NCBI GenBank assembly: GCA_902772565.1
Contig: CACYBJ010000162.1
Span: forward strand, 1 to 9,773
Length of the DNA stretch: 9,773 nucleotides
Reading direction: 5' to 3'
From: an uncultured Lachnospiraceae bacterium
GTDB taxonomy: Bacteria > Bacillota > Clostridia > Lachnospirales > Lachnospiraceae
The position numbers and the translations under genes are program-made. Each line of letters opens with the position of its first letter. The stretch's first letter is position 1. The notes below the pieces were generated by a model that saw nothing but the letters and a program-made list of their open reading frames with translations, searched no databases and was not told where the DNA came from. This document shows positions 1 to 6,883 of this stretch, piece by piece.

Positions 1-88
1 AGGATGCGCACGGATTCGGACAGGAATTTGTCTGCTGAAGCAGACCCGAATCCGGCGCGCAAGACTCGCGAGCGAGTCTTGACATCCC
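1..88. repeat. Nested palindromic element (candidate dispersed repeat or structured RNA)
   Basis: Seen directly: bases 11-19 (CGGATTCGG) pair perfectly with 46-54 (CCGAATCCG). Inside this, 30-35 (GTCTGC) pairs with 40-45 (GCAGAC) around a TGAA loop, leaving a one-sided 10-base bulge at 20-29. A second perfect hairpin, 61-68 with 73-80 (AAGACTCG/CGAGTCTT, loop CGAG), follows six bases later. Bases 2-6 (GGATG) can pair with 83-87 (CATCC), which would close both arms into a three-way junction. No T-run follows either arm, so a plain intrinsic terminator is not supported. Inference: this is a mobile or dispersed palindromic intergenic repeat, or a structured RNA at the 3' end of the upstream transcript. 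The left boundary may lie outside the window. Confidence 0.6.
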
Positions 89-107
89 ACGCATAAGAGA
101 GTTTAGT
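79..107 (+). promoter_or_regulatory. Candidate sigma-A promoter for the LTA synthase gene
   Basis: A perfect -35 hexamer TTGACA lies at 79-84 and, after 17 bases, TTTAGT (4 of 6 matches to TATAAT) lies at 102-107. Transcription would start near 114, giving a leader of about 56 bases before the ATG at 170. The -35 box overlaps the 3' edge of the second hairpin of the upstream palindromic element, so that element may carry or abut the promoter. The weak -10 box keeps confidence moderate. An alternative TTGACC at 118-123 has no acceptable -10 partner. Confidence 0.4.
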
Positions 108-122
108 AGAAGAGTAATTGAC

Positions 123-162
123 CCGGCAGCAGGGAGGCGGGCTGTCGGAGTAAGTAAGCCCG
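123..162 (+). promoter_or_regulatory. Leader with two mutually exclusive hairpins upstream of LTA synthase
   Basis: Stem A pairs 123-130 (CCGGCAGC) with 141-148 (GCTGTCGG), eight pairs including one G-U, with the Shine-Dalgarno-like AGGGAGG (131-137) in its loop. Stem B pairs 138-143 (CGGGCT) with 157-162 (AGCCCG), six pairs. The two share bases 141-143, so only one can form at a time. Stem B ends seven bases before the start codon at 170. Pairing is seen in the sequence; a switch-like regulatory role is inference and no known riboswitch class is recognised. Confidence 0.35.
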
Positions 163-169
163 AGAAGAC

Positions 170-2383
170 ATGAGTAAGAAAAAGAGAAAAAACAATCAGA
201 ACACTTCCAAGCCGGTTCAGGCATCTGCCCCGGTGGAAACAACAGAAAAAATATCAAAAAGAAAACGTATTATGGGAAAGATTTTCACTGCACCCAAGCC
301 TTTTGTAAAGCTTTATGCCAAAATGCGTGAGTACAGGATCTTCCACAGTGAAGTATTCCAGGTTCTTTTCCTGAGTCTCATCACCGAAATGTTTGTGGAC
401 GCTCTTACCAAGAAGTCCCTGCTTAAGCTTTTTGTTTGGATGGGCAAGGAACCTTTCGTTTTCCTGGTTGACTTCGCTATAATCGGTATAACCTTTGCCG
501 TTGCGGTTATGTTCTCCAGAAAGTATGCCATTTTTACCTTTATAGCTTTCTTCTGGATGCTTCTGGGCGTCATAAACTGCGTGGTAATGAGCAACCGTGT
601 TACGCCCTTTAACTTCAACGATATAAAGGTGCTTTCCTCTGTATTTTCCGTTCTCGGTAAGTACATTAACGCATCAAGCATCTTCCTTATGATACTGGCG
701 GTTTTGGTGCTGATATACCTTATCATCATGGCAGCCAAGATGCCGAAACTGTCGGCCCCCTATTTCAGAGTGATTCACATCATCAAGGCGGTTGCCATGG
801 GAATCGTGTTCTACGGCTACATTATCCTGGCCATGAACATCGGGCTTATTCCCACCAACTTCCCTGAACTGCGCCAGGCCTATAAGGACTGCGGTTTTGC
901 ATACTGCTTTTCCAACAGTATTTTTAATAACGGTGTTGACAAACCGGCGGATTATTCAAAGGAATCCATCGACAAGATCAAGGAAAAGGTTAATACCGCA
1001 ACCAAGGATGATGCAGAAAAGGACGATAATAAAAAGATTTCAGATGCAGATGCACCGAACATCATTTTCGTTCAGCTGGAATCCTTCTTTAACGTAAACA
1101 GAATTAAAAATTCGGAAGAACTGTTTACCGAGGATCCTATTCCAAACATGACAAGGCTTTACGAGAAGTACGATTCGGGACTTCTTTCCGTGCCTTCTTT
1201 CTCGGCAGGAACCGTTAACACAGAGTTCGAGGTTCTTACGGGAATGAACATGGACGACTTCGGTCCGGGCGAGTATCCTTTCAAGACTGTGCTCACAAGC
1301 AAGACTACGGAAAGCATTGCCTATAACCTTCTTCCTTACGGATACACGACCCATGCGGTTCACAACAATACCGCCGCTTTCTACAGCAGAAACATAGTTT
1401 ATCCTAACCTTGGAATCGGCAAATTCACCACCGTCGAATACATGACCGATGTGGAAAGAAATGCTCTTGGCTGGGCCAAGGATGAAGTACTTATCAAGTA
1501 TATTAACGAAGCTCTTGATTCCACCTCCGGACAGGACTTTGTATTTACAGTTTCCGTACAGGGACACGGTCAGTATCCGGACGAGGACATGCTCACCAAC
1601 GAGTCTCTCCTTAAATCCGTGGACGTACTTCCGAGCAACATCGGAGAGTACAACTTCGCATACTATCTTGAGCAGATTCACGAGATGGATGCCTTTGTAG
1701 GAGACCTGATTGCGAGTCTTCGCGAAAGAGACGAGGATACGGTAGTGGTGCTCTACGGCGATCATCTGCCGGGCTTTGCTCTTACAGATGCCGACCTGTC
1801 ATCAGGAAATGTATATGACACGGAATATGCCATCTGGAGCAACTTCGATATGGGCGAAAGACAGACCAGAGATCTTGAGGCCTATGAGCTCTCAGCCTAT
1901 GTTCTTGACATGCTGGGCTGCCACGAAGGACTCATTAACAAGCTTCACCAGAACAAAGAAACCTACGGTTCCGAAAGCGACTATCTTGAGGCTCTTAAGA
2001 TGCTGGAGTATGACATGCTTTACGGCGACATGCTCTGCTGGGCCGAGGAAGGTCAGGATGTGGGAGTTAATCCTTACAATGCTCCGGCCCTTATTTACGG
2101 CTATGACACCATTAAGATCAGGAACATCGATATCATAGGAGATTCCACCAAGTACTGTCTTGTGGAAGGCGATTACTTTACGCCGTACTCCACGGTTTAC
2201 ATAAACGGTACCAAGAAGAACACGGTTTACTGGGATTCGACGAAGCTTCTGGTTCCGGAAGTGGATATAGCGCCTGGAGATTCGGTTGTGGTTTCACAGT
2301 CCAAGTCTTCACTTGATAAACTCAGTCATACCGGCGAGTATTACATTGACGAAACTGATTTCATCACAGGGGTAGATGAATAA
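170..2383 (+). CDS. LTA synthase family (sulfatase-fold) membrane protein with C-terminal Ig-like domain
   Basis: Predicted phosphoglycerol transferase of the LtaS family, which polymerises glycerol phosphate from phosphatidylglycerol on the outer membrane face. The 737-residue protein has a Lys/Arg-rich cytoplasmic N-terminus (1-50), about five membrane segments (near 61-79, 95-115, 118-139, 168-188, 203-224), a charged linker (245-295) and an extracellular sulfatase domain (about 297-600). Family motifs are present: E304 in FVQLESF, the nucleophile candidate T348 in AGTVNTEFE, H466 in VQGHGQYP, and D531-H532 in LYGDHLPG, the expected Mn-binding and catalytic set. Residues about 645-725 resemble an IPT/TIG-like beta-sandwich, an extension not found in the standard S. 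aureus LtaS and the cause of the longer length. ATG 170 is the only in-frame start after the stop at 155-157, but its Shine-Dalgarno is poor (GAGAAG at 162-167, very close). Whether the product is LTA or another glycerol-phosphate decoration cannot be decided from sequence. Confidence 0.9.
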   Translation: MSKKKRKNNQNTSKPVQASAPVETTEKISKRKRIMGKIFTAPKPFVKLYAKMREYRIFHSEVFQVLFLSLITEMFVDALTKKSLLKLFVWMGKEPFVFLVDFAIIGITFAVAVMFSRKYAIFTFIAFFWMLLGVINCVVMSNRVTPFNFNDIKVLSSVFSVLGKYINASSIFLMILAVLVLIYLIIMAAKMPKLSAPYFRVIHIIKAVAMGIVFYGYIILAMNIGLIPTNFPELRQAYKDCGFAYCFSNSIFNNGVDKPADYSKESIDKIKEKVNTATKDDAEKDDNKKISDADAPNIIFVQLESFFNVNRIKNSEELFTEDPIPNMTRLYEKYDSGLLSVPSFSAGTVNTEFEVLTGMNMDDFGPGEYPFKTVLTSKTTESIAYNLLPYGYTTHAVHNNTAAFYSRNIVYPNLGIGKFTTVEYMTDVERNALGWAKDEVLIKYINEALDSTSGQDFVFTVSVQGHGQYPDEDMLTNESLLKSVDVLPSNIGEYNFAYYLEQIHEMDAFVGDLIASLRERDEDTVVVLYGDHLPGFALTDADLSSGNVYDTEYAIWSNFDMGERQTRDLEAYELSAYVLDMLGCHEGLINKLHQNKETYGSESDYLEALKMLEYDMLYGDMLCWAEEGQDVGVNPYNAPALIYGYDTIKIRNIDIIGDSTKYCLVEGDYFTPYSTVYINGTKKNTVYWDSTKLLVPEVDIAPGDSVVVSQSKSSLDKLSHTGEYYIDETDFITGVDE

Positions 2384-2392
2384 GAATAATTT

Positions 2393-2406
2393 GGAGAAGG
2401 GAAAGG
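2393..2406 (+). promoter_or_regulatory. Ribosome binding site deciding the GH3 start
   Basis: Purine-rich GGAGAAGG (2393-2400) continues into GAAAGG (2401-2406), eight bases before ATG 2415. An earlier in-frame ATG at 2376 overlaps the stop codon of the preceding gene and has AGGGG only three bases away. Starting there would add 13 Lys/Asn-rich residues outside the GH3 domain, so 2415 is preferred. Confidence 0.7.
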
Positions 2407-2414
2407 TAACAAAC

Positions 2415-4706
2415 ATGACTAAAGAAAGAATCAACGAACTGATTTCTCAGATGACACTTGAGGAAAAAGCAGGCCTTCTTTCCGGCGAAGATTTTTGGAG
2501 AACCAAGAAGATCGAGAGACTGGGAATCCCTCAGATCATGGTTTCCGACGGACCTCACGGACTCAGAAAGCAGAATGACGCCGCAGACAATCTGGGCGTA
2601 AACGAATCCATTAAAGCAGTGGCATTTCCTGCAGGCTGTGCCGGCGCATCCTCCTTTAACAGAGAGGTGCTTTACAAAGTGGGAGAGACTCTGGGCGAGG
2701 AGTGCCAGGCCGAAGGTGTTGCCACCATTCTGGGCCCCGGCGTATGCATCAAGCGTTCGCCTCTTTGCGGAAGAAACTTCGAGTACTTCAGTGAGGATCC
2801 TTTGGTAGCATCCGAATCTGCCACAGCCATTATTAACGGTATTCAGAGCAAGGGCGTGGGGACTTCCATCAAGCACTTCCTGGCCAATTCCCAGGAGCAC
2901 AGAAGATTCACATCAACTTCCGATGTGGACGAAAGAGCCTTAAGAGAAATCTATCTTGCATCCTTTGAAGGAGCCATTAAGAATGCGAAGCCATGGACCG
3001 TTATGTGTTCCTACAACAAGATTAACGGTACCTACGCATCCAACAATAAAAAGTACCTTACTGACATCTTAAGAGATGAGTGGGGCTACGAAGGCATAGT
3101 AATGAGCGACTGGGGCGCAGTAAGCGACAGAGTGGCAGGCGTCGCAGCAGGTCTCGACCTTGAGATGCCCGCAAGCCACGGTACCAACGATGCCCTTGTG
3201 GTAAAGGCAGTTAAGGAAGGAAAACTTTCCGAGGCAGATGTAGATAAGTGCGTCGCCAGACTTCTTGACTGGATCTTTAAGGCAACTGAGAATGCCAAGG
3301 GAAGAAGCAAGTGGGATCTTAAGGAACATCATAAGAAGGCCATGGAAGCCGCCAAGGAGACCATAGTACTTCTTAAGAATGACGAAAACATCCTTCCGCT
3401 TAACAAGGGAAGCAAGGTTGCTTTCATCGGCAAATACGCTGAAAGTCCCCGTTTCCAGGGCGGCGGAAGCTCACACATCAATACTCTTTATGTAACAGGC
3501 GCTACCGAGGCTGCAAAGGAACTTGGTATTTCCGGCGTAACCTACACAAAGGGCTTTGACGATAAGGAAGATGTGACCGATGAAGCCCTCATTAAAGAAG
3601 CAGTGGAAGCAGCAAAGGCGGCTGATGTCGCAGTAATCTTTGCGGGACTTCCGGACTCCTTTGAATCCGAAGGTTTTGACCGTAAGCATATGCGCATGCC
3701 GGACTGCCAGAATGCTCTTATTTCCGCAGTGGCAGCTGCACAGCCCAATACCGTAGTGGTACTTCACAACGGCGCACCGGTGGAGATGCCTTGGATAGGT
3801 TCCGTTAAGGGCGTGCTTGAAGCCTACCTTAGCGGTGAAGGCGTCGGCATGGCAGAAGTTCAGATTCTTTACGGAGATGTAAACCCAAGTGCGAAACTTG
3901 CGGAAACCTTCCCTCTTAAGCTGGAAGACAATCCGTCCTTCCTTTTCTACTCAGGCGAAGGCGACAGAACCGAATACAGAGAAGGAATCTACGTAGGTTA
4001 CAGATACTATGACAAGAAGAAAATGGATGTTCTCTTCCCCTTCGGTCACGGTCTGTCCTACACAAATTTCGAGTATTCCAATCTGAAACTTGATAAGCAG
4101 TCCATGGATGAAAGCGAAGAACTTACCGTAAGCGTTGATATTACCAACACCGGCAAGGTATTCGGTAAGGAAGTGGTTCAGCTCTACGTTAAGAATTTCG
4201 ATAACGAATTCGTTATGAGACCTGTTAAGGAACTCAGAGGCTATGACAAAGTGGCTCTTGAGCCCGGCGAGACAAAGACTGTAACCTTTAAACTCGGTAA
4301 GAGGGCATTTGCCTACTATGATACCGGCATCGGTGACTGGTTCGTGGAGTCGGGAGAGTACGAGATCCTTATTGCAGCTTCTTCAAGAGACATAAGGCTT
4401 TCGGCACCGGTTAAGGTAACGGGACTGGTTGCCCGTCCGTTTAATCCTACGGTTGATACCATGATCGGTGACTTCAACCGCCATGCTGCGCTTAAGGCGA
4501 AAATGGCAGAAATCATTGATGAGTACTACAGTCTCTTTGACAGCGAAGACAGCGACGGAAGTGCAAAAGAAGCTCTTTCGGAAGAGATGATGGAACTTCA
4601 GTATTACTACTCGCCGATTCGCTCTCTTGTGCCATTCTCCTTTGTAAAGGAAGTGTCCATGGAAGACGTAGCCAAAATGGTTGAGGAACTTAAGAAGTTA
4701 CTTTAA
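2415..4706 (+). CDS. Glycoside hydrolase family 3 beta-glucosidase-like enzyme, cytoplasmic
   Basis: Retaining exo-glycosidase releasing terminal, probably beta-linked, glucose or a similar sugar from oligosaccharides. The 763-residue protein has the usual GH3 order: N-terminal TIM-barrel (about 1-300; SDGPHGLR, a KHF-containing motif at IKHFLANSQEHRR, and the nucleophile candidate D232 in VMSDWGAV), an alpha/beta sandwich (about 320-540, with GGGSSHIN and the acid/base candidate E419 in ESEGFDR), and a fibronectin-III-like C-terminal domain (about 565-665). A helical tail of about 95 residues follows. There is no signal peptide or membrane segment, so the substrate is probably imported. It starts 31 bases after the LTA synthase stop, which suggests co-transcription, although the functions are unrelated. 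Numbering uses ATG 2415. The family is certain; the sugar and linkage (glucoside, xyloside, gentiobiose-type) are not. Confidence 0.93.
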   Translation: MTKERINELISQMTLEEKAGLLSGEDFWRTKKIERLGIPQIMVSDGPHGLRKQNDAADNLGVNESIKAVAFPAGCAGASSFNREVLYKVGETLGEECQAEGVATILGPGVCIKRSPLCGRNFEYFSEDPLVASESATAIINGIQSKGVGTSIKHFLANSQEHRRFTSTSDVDERALREIYLASFEGAIKNAKPWTVMCSYNKINGTYASNNKKYLTDILRDEWGYEGIVMSDWGAVSDRVAGVAAGLDLEMPASHGTNDALVVKAVKEGKLSEADVDKCVARLLDWIFKATENAKGRSKWDLKEHHKKAMEAAKETIVLLKNDENILPLNKGSKVAFIGKYAESPRFQGGGSSHINTLYVTGATEAAKELGISGVTYTKGFDDKEDVTDEALIKEAVEAAKAADVAVIFAGLPDSFESEGFDRKHMRMPDCQNALISAVAAAQPNTVVVLHNGAPVEMPWIGSVKGVLEAYLSGEGVGMAEVQILYGDVNPSAKLAETFPLKLEDNPSFLFYSGEGDRTEYREGIYVGYRYYDKKKMDVLFPFGHGLSYTNFEYSNLKLDKQSMDESEELTVSVDITNTGKVFGKEVVQLYVKNFDNEFVMRPVKELRGYDKVALEPGETKTVTFKLGKRAFAYYDTGIGDWFVESGEYEILIAASSRDIRLSAPVKVTGLVARPFNPTVDTMIGDFNRHAALKAKMAEIIDEYYSLFDSEDSDGSAKEALSEEMMELQYYYSPIRSLVPFSFVKEVSMEDVAKMVEELKKLL

Positions 4707-4730
4707 AAAAACAGTAAAAAGTAGTATAAT
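4702..4730 (+). promoter_or_regulatory. Promoter of the foldase gene
   Basis: A perfect -10 TATAAT at 4725-4730 is preceded, with exact 17-base spacing, by TTTAAA (4702-4707; 4 of 6 to TTGACA). The region is strongly AT-rich compared with the flanking genes. The -35 box overlaps the GH3 stop codon (4704-4706). The transcript would begin near 4737, just before the run of eight T at 4741-4748 and the Shine-Dalgarno GGAGG (4749-4753). No hairpin precedes the T-run, so it is not a terminator. Confidence 0.7.
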
Positions 4731-4764
4731 TAATAGAATATTTTTTTTGGAGGAAATCTGAAAC

Positions 4765-6003
4765 ATGAGTAAGGAAAACAGACTGGCCGCGAAAAAAAGA
4801 GTCAAGCAGGCCAAAAGAAGCAGAGCGATTAAGAGATGTGTCATTGCACTTATTGTAATCGCCGTAATCGCCGCAGCCGGTCTCATTACCAGAGCAGCAA
4901 TTATTTCACACATCGGCAAGAATGCTGCCCCGGACAGCTATCTTAACAGCGACGGTACTATCAAAATCAGCAGTGCCAAGGACTATGTGAATCTTGTGGA
5001 CTACAAGAATCTTTCCATTAACAGAAGCGAACTTCTTCCTACAGACAGCGAACTTCAGTCATCCATCGACAGTGAACTTAAGGCTGCCAAGGAAACGGTT
5101 ACCGAAGCCGGTACCGAAATCAAGGATGATTCCACAGTGGTTCTTTCTTACAAGGTTCTGGTTGACGGTGCCGAGGTTGAAGACCTTACTGCATCAAGCA
5201 CATCATACACTCTCGGAAATGCCAAGTTCACCGATGCCTTCGATAAGAACATTGCTGACCTTACCGTAGGTGATACTTTCAATTTTGAGCTTACATTCGC
5301 ATCTGACTTCACCAATGAAGAACTTGCGGGAAAAACAGCTGTTTTCGACGGATCGATTGAATCCGTAGATGTTATCCCCGAGCTTACAGACGAATGGGTA
5401 GCGGAAAACCTTTCCGAAAAGCTCGGAAGCGACTACGCTCTTACAGCTGACGGTGCAAAGAAATACTTCTCTGACACCCTTATTCATAACAACTTAGATA
5501 CATGGGTATCAAAGACTATCGTGGAAAAGACAAGCATCAAGAAGATTCTTTTCTGCGAAAGATATCCTTTCTTCTACACATGGGCTCAGTACTACAACCT
5601 TGATAAGAACTATCAGAACTATGTAGATTACTACAACCAGATGCTCGGTTCCAACATGTATTCTTCACCTAAGGATATTCTCGGACTTGATTCCGAAAAG
5701 GAATACAAGAAGACCCTTAAGAAGAATGCCAAGGAAACAGTACTTTCAAATCTTGCTTCACAGGCAATCTACGAGGATGCAAAGCTTACTCTTACACAGG
5801 AAGAACTTGATGCGTTCTGTACAGATGATCTTGGCACAACCTATGAAGAGGCTGTTTCAAGCTACACAGAAGCATACCTTAAGCAGCTTGCTCTTAAAGA
5901 TAAGGTTCAGAATTATGTAGTAGATCTTGTAAAGGTCAACGAAGACACATCCGACCTTTCCAAGGCAGATCCTGCAACAGATGCCGAAACAAATGCCCAG
6001 TAA
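4765..6003 (+). CDS. Membrane-anchored trigger-factor-like FKBP peptidyl-prolyl isomerase
   Basis: Probable extracytoplasmic folding factor. The 412-residue protein begins with a very basic stretch (1-24), then one hydrophobic segment (about 25-48) that acts as signal anchor. Residues about 118-205 match the FKBP-like isomerase domain of trigger factor: VVLSYKVLVDGAEV, a short loop, YTLGNAKFTDAFDKNIADLTVGDTF, then FTNEELAGKTAVFDGSIESV. This is followed by ELTDEWVAEN, as in trigger factor, and a mostly helical C-terminal region (to about 395) resembling the chaperone arms. The ribosome-binding N-terminal domain of classical trigger factor is missing and replaced by the membrane anchor, so this acts outside the cell on secreted proteins, comparable in role to PrsA. 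Cys25 is at the start of the hydrophobic core, not in a lipobox, so lipoprotein processing is unlikely. The acidic/Ala C-terminus is low complexity. Strong Shine-Dalgarno GGAGG at 4749-4753 supports the start. Confidence 0.82.
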   Translation: MSKENRLAAKKRVKQAKRSRAIKRCVIALIVIAVIAAAGLITRAAIISHIGKNAAPDSYLNSDGTIKISSAKDYVNLVDYKNLSINRSELLPTDSELQSSIDSELKAAKETVTEAGTEIKDDSTVVLSYKVLVDGAEVEDLTASSTSYTLGNAKFTDAFDKNIADLTVGDTFNFELTFASDFTNEELAGKTAVFDGSIESVDVIPELTDEWVAENLSEKLGSDYALTADGAKKYFSDTLIHNNLDTWVSKTIVEKTSIKKILFCERYPFFYTWAQYYNLDKNYQNYVDYYNQMLGSNMYSSPKDILGLDSEKEYKKTLKKNAKETVLSNLASQAIYEDAKLTLTQEELDAFCTDDLGTTYEEAVSSYTEAYLKQLALKDKVQNYVVDLVKVNEDTSDLSKADPATDAETNAQ

Positions 6004-6016
6004 TTAACAAATGATT

Positions 6017-6038
6017 CTGCGCCGCCATAGCGGCGCAG
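6017..6038 (+). terminator. GC-rich hairpin between foldase and phospholipase genes, weak terminator or attenuator
   Basis: A perfect nine-pair stem, CTGCGCCGC (6017-6025) with GCGGCGCAG (6030-6038), closes a CATA tetraloop. Only GTTTCATC follows, so the T-tract is too short for a strong intrinsic terminator. The next gene's Shine-Dalgarno starts eight bases later. Partial termination, or protection of the upstream mRNA 3' end after processing, are both compatible; read-through into the downstream genes is likely as no other promoter fits in the gap. Confidence 0.45.
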
Positions 6039-6057
6039 GTTTCATCGGAGGTGGAAC

Positions 6058-6855
6058 ATGCCCGCATTATATGCGCATAAATCATTCGGAGCTTTGGTTT
6101 ACAAAAAGCTTCCGAGAACTCTCAGAAGAATCGTGGCAGCCAACCATCAGGAATTCCTGCTTGGCCTTCACGGTCCCGATCCTCTTTTCTTCCACATAAC
6201 ACACGGAGGGGATGCGGCATCGGAAAACGCAAAGATGATACACAGACGTTCCTTTGAGGAAATGTATCACAAGGCCTATACGCGGGTATCTGCATCAGCC
6301 GACAACGGCGAGCTTTCGTATTTTATCGGAATGATATGTCATTTCGTTCTGGATGCGGCCTGCCACCCCATAGTAACCGAAACCATGGTGGATACGGGAC
6401 TTTCCCATGGAAAGGTGGAAATGGAATTCGAAAGATTCCTCATTAAGAAGGCAGGCAGGGAGGCCCTTAAGTATCCTACCTATGCTCACATTCCGGTATC
6501 CAGAAGCGCTGCCGAACATGCGGCGGTTTTCTATGACGGAATCACACCTTCAAGGTTCCTTGCAAGCTGTGCATCCATGAAAGCCATCAATGGTGTATGC
6601 CGTATAAATGACAAGAGAGTAAGAAAGACCATTACCCGCGTCATGGACTACACCGGCAACGCCAAAAAAATTGCTTCGCTCATCATGAGCAAAGACGAAA
6701 GCATGCTTGCCAAAAAGTATGTAAAGAAAATATATCAGACCTATCTTGACAGTGTGGATACGGCAGTTGCCGAAGCCGTAACTTTTGCGGATTCCATCGG
6801 CGGTCAGGAAAGCGTTTCGGCAATCATCAAAAAGAATTTTTACGGAGTTAACTAA
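6058..6855 (+). CDS. Zinc-dependent phospholipase C family protein
   Basis: Member of the Zn_dep_PLPC family (related to B. cereus phospholipase C), predicted all-helical phosphoesterase of phospholipid headgroups or related phosphodiesters. In the 265-residue protein the family N-terminus MPALYAHKSFG (H7) is followed by GLHGPDPLFF (D41). A helix then carries H95-x3-D99-x3-H103 (GMICHFVLDAACHP), and after that comes H117-x3-E121 (HGKVE). These match the order of zinc ligands H118, D122, H128, H142 and E146 of the B. cereus enzyme, so the metal site looks intact. Unlike secreted phospholipases C there is no signal peptide or propeptide, and the N-terminal helix is basic, so a cytoplasmic or inner-face membrane location is inferred. 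GGAGG at 6047-6051 sits six bases before the ATG. The gene lies 54 bases after the foldase gene and 28 before the GH74-like gene, consistent with an operon. The substrate is unknown. Confidence 0.82.
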   Translation: MPALYAHKSFGALVYKKLPRTLRRIVAANHQEFLLGLHGPDPLFFHITHGGDAASENAKMIHRRSFEEMYHKAYTRVSASADNGELSYFIGMICHFVLDAACHPIVTETMVDTGLSHGKVEMEFERFLIKKAGREALKYPTYAHIPVSRSAAEHAAVFYDGITPSRFLASCASMKAINGVCRINDKRVRKTITRVMDYTGNAKKIASLIMSKDESMLAKKYVKKIYQTYLDSVDTAVAEAVTFADSIGGQESVSAIIKKNFYGVN

Positions 6856-6883
6856 GGAAAGAGCGCGGGCACCGGTCTGCGGC

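Noticed and set aside
3..38. Possible last codons of an upstream gene (frame 3, ending DAHGFGQEFVC, stop at 36-38) or frame-1 reading to a stop at 94-96
   Set aside because: Both run through the palindromic element and have only 11 and 31 codons inside the window; without upstream sequence neither can be supported as coding.
1040..1765. Long minus-strand reading frame of 241 codons inside the LTA synthase gene
   Set aside because: It is antisense to a gene with clear family motifs, has no ribosome binding site or recognisable domain, and is explained by codon bias of the sense gene.
2376..2414. Upstream GH3 start at 2376 overlapping the LTA synthase stop
   Set aside because: Its Shine-Dalgarno spacing is only three bases, whereas ATG 2415 has well-placed purine-rich sites and begins at the normal GH3 N-terminus.
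4741..4748. Run of eight T after the GH3 gene as an intrinsic terminator
   Set aside because: There is no GC-rich hairpin before it; it lies downstream of a good promoter and directly abuts the next ribosome binding site.
4837..4839. Cys25 of the foldase as a lipoprotein attachment site
   Set aside because: It precedes the hydrophobic stretch instead of following it and has no lipobox, so a signal anchor is more consistent.
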